Positions 6,180 through 7,277 of a DNA stretch of 7,277 nucleotides are shown here, piece by piece. Below the pieces are notes generated by a model. The model made no database searches and was not told the DNA's origin. It was given only the letters and a program-made list of their open reading frames with translations. Source of the stretch: an uncultured Anaerosacchariphilus sp. (lineage in GTDB: Bacteria; Bacillota; Clostridia; Lachnospirales; Lachnospiraceae); NCBI GenBank assembly GCA_934373375.1, contig CAKROP010000103.1:1-7277 (forward strand), written 5' to 3'. Each line of letters starts with the position of its first letter. The first letter of the stretch is position 1. The position numbers and the translations under genes were made by a program.

Positions 6180-7235
6180 ATGAAAGCATGGGAAGCAAAT
6201 GTCCGCAAAGTCGTTCCCTATACACCGGGCGAACAGCCGAACCGGCCGGGCATGATCAAACTGAATACCAATGAAAACCCGTATCCGCCCGCGCCGGGCG
6301 TGCTGAAGGCCCTGGAGGAGCTGGATACCGGCCGCCTGCGGCTCTATCCGGATCCGGCAGTGTCCGAACTGGTGAATGCGCTGGCAGAATATTATCATAA
6401 GGATCCGTCCTGCATCTTCGTTGGTGTAGGTTCCGACGATGTGATTGCCATGGCGTTCCAGACATTTTTCAATTCGGAAAAGCCGATTCTGTTCCCGGAC
6501 ATCAGCTATTCCTTCTACAGCGTCTGGGCGGATCTCTTCGGAATCAAGTATGAGCGCCCCGCTCTGGATGCAGATTTCCGGATTGTGAAGGCGGATTATT
6601 TTAAGGAAAACGGCGGCATTATTTTTCCGAACCCCAATGCGCCCACCGGTATCTATATGGAACTTGACCAGGTGGAGGAAATTATTTCCAGGAACCCGGA
6701 CAGCATCGTGATTGTGGACGAGGCTTATGTGGATTTCGCCGGTCCTTCCGCCATGGAGCTGGTAGACAAGTATGATAACCTGCTGGTGGTACAGACCTTT
6801 TCCAAGTCCCGTTCCCTGGCCGGTATGCGGATTGGCTTCGCTGTGGGACAGCCCAAGCTTATCAAATACCTGAACGATGTAAAATATTCCTTTAATTCCT
6901 ACACAATGAATCTGCCGAGCATCAGGCTTGGCGCGGCTGCCGTGAAGGATGAGGCTTATTTTAGAGAAACTGTGGGCAAAATTGTGGCGACAAGAGAACG
7001 CGTGAAGAAGGAGCTTACGGATCTTGGCTTTACCTTCCCGGACTCTCAGTCTAACTTTATTTTTGCCACACATAAGAGCTGGCCTGCAAAGGAGCTCTTT
7101 GAGGAACTAAAGAAAGAAGACATCTATGTGCGTTATTTCGCGTCCCCGCGAATTGACAATTATCTGCGGATCACCGTGGGCACAGATGAAGAAATGGATG
7201 CATTGCTTGCATTCCTGCGAAAGAAAGGAAATTAA
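6180..7235 (+). CDS. hisC: Histidinol-phosphate aminotransferase HisC
   Basis: PLP-dependent class I/II aminotransferase (fold type I) that converts imidazole-acetol phosphate plus glutamate into histidinol phosphate in histidine biosynthesis; it acts as a cytoplasmic dimer. The 351-residue length from ATG 6180 is typical. The N-terminus shows KLNTNENPYPP (27-37) and RLYPDP (54-59). The active-site set lines up with that of E. coli HisC: Tyr56, Asn153 in NPNAPTG (151-157), Asp180 and Tyr183 in DEAYVDF (180-186), PLP-binding Lys209 in TFSKSRSLAGMRIG (206-219), Arg217, and Arg330 in the C-terminal YLRITVG (328-334). No other his gene is in the window, so it is separated from at least its immediate pathway partners. 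Related aromatic or other phospho-amino-acid aminotransferases share this fold, so the substrate is likely but not certain. It overlaps nothing; the next gene begins six bases after its stop and takes its ribosome binding site from the hisC 3' end. Confidence 0.93.
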   Translation: MKAWEANVRKVVPYTPGEQPNRPGMIKLNTNENPYPPAPGVLKALEELDTGRLRLYPDPAVSELVNALAEYYHKDPSCIFVGVGSDDVIAMAFQTFFNSEKPILFPDISYSFYSVWADLFGIKYERPALDADFRIVKADYFKENGGIIFPNPNAPTGIYMELDQVEEIISRNPDSIVIVDEAYVDFAGPSAMELVDKYDNLLVVQTFSKSRSLAGMRIGFAVGQPKLIKYLNDVKYSFNSYTMNLPSIRLGAAAVKDEAYFRETVGKIVATRERVKKELTDLGFTFPDSQSNFIFATHKSWPAKELFEELKKEDIYVRYFASPRIDNYLRITVGTDEEMDALLAFLRKKGN

Positions 7236-7241
7236 TTTATT

Positions 7242-7277
7242 ATGACAGAGACACTGGTACAATGGTTTGTGCAGAAT
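7242..7277 (+). CDS. Start of a further gene, cut by the window end; possibly a cation diffusion facilitator
   Basis: ATG 7242 opens a frame of 12 codons (MTETLVQWFVQN) with no stop before the window ends. AAGGAA (7225-7230), inside the last hisC codons, is a usable ribosome binding site, with a rather long 11-base spacing. The gap to hisC is six bases, so co-transcription is likely. The amphipathic start resembles the short cytoplasmic N-terminus that precedes the first helix in cation diffusion facilitator transporters of Clostridia, but twelve residues are too few for an assignment. Confidence 0.5.
   Translation, partial: MTETLVQWFVQN

Noticed and set aside
6132..7073. Minus-strand frame opposite hisC (313 codons)
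   Set aside because: It is a shadow of hisC; the sense frame has the full PLP-enzyme motif set and a good ribosome binding site.

Overview
The window looks like a core chromosomal stretch of a Gram-positive Clostridia bacterium, most probably a Lachnospiraceae member. This is inferred from protein character (GlmM beginning MGKYFGTDGFRGEA, the KQLEPVGP-type nucleotidyltransferase, a stand-alone DUF2156 protein), strong AGGAGG-like ribosome binding sites, consensus-like sigma-A promoters, roughly balanced base composition and genes packed on one strand. I see no transposase, integrase, phage gene, CRISPR array, tRNA or rRNA.

Layout, all on the + strand: (1) 1-918, the 3' part of a tRNA-dihydrouridine synthase gene whose start lies before the window. 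(2) 919-1053, an intergenic region with an extended -10 promoter and a leader that can fold into a closed three-way junction just upstream of the glmM ribosome binding site. (3) 1054-2385, glmM. (4) 2417-3334, a sugar-phosphate-type nucleotidyltransferase, evidently co-transcribed with glmM. (5) 3342-3366, a strong hairpin without a U-tract, followed by 3380-5113, a half-size ABC exporter. (6) 5127-5163, an intrinsic terminator, with a candidate promoter whose -35 element lies in the terminator loop. (7) 5238-6140, a soluble DUF2156 / LPG_synthase_C protein. (8) 6180-7235, hisC. (9) 7242-7277, the first 12 codons of another gene, possibly a cation diffusion facilitator.

Functionally, glmM (glucosamine-6-P to glucosamine-1-P) and the adjacent nucleotidyltransferase (probably NTP + sugar-1-P to NDP-sugar) suggest a small unit for activated sugars feeding the cell envelope. 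The ABC exporter may belong to the same transcription unit, which ends at the terminator near 5160. The second unit joins a GNAT-fold protein of unknown substrate to histidinol-phosphate aminotransferase and a possible metal transporter; no shared pathway is evident.

Most of the region is ordinary housekeeping sequence. The points worth a second look are the structured glmM leader with a possible anti-Shine-Dalgarno segment, the unassigned nucleotidyltransferase beside glmM, the U-tract-less hairpin before the exporter, and the overlapping terminator and promoter.
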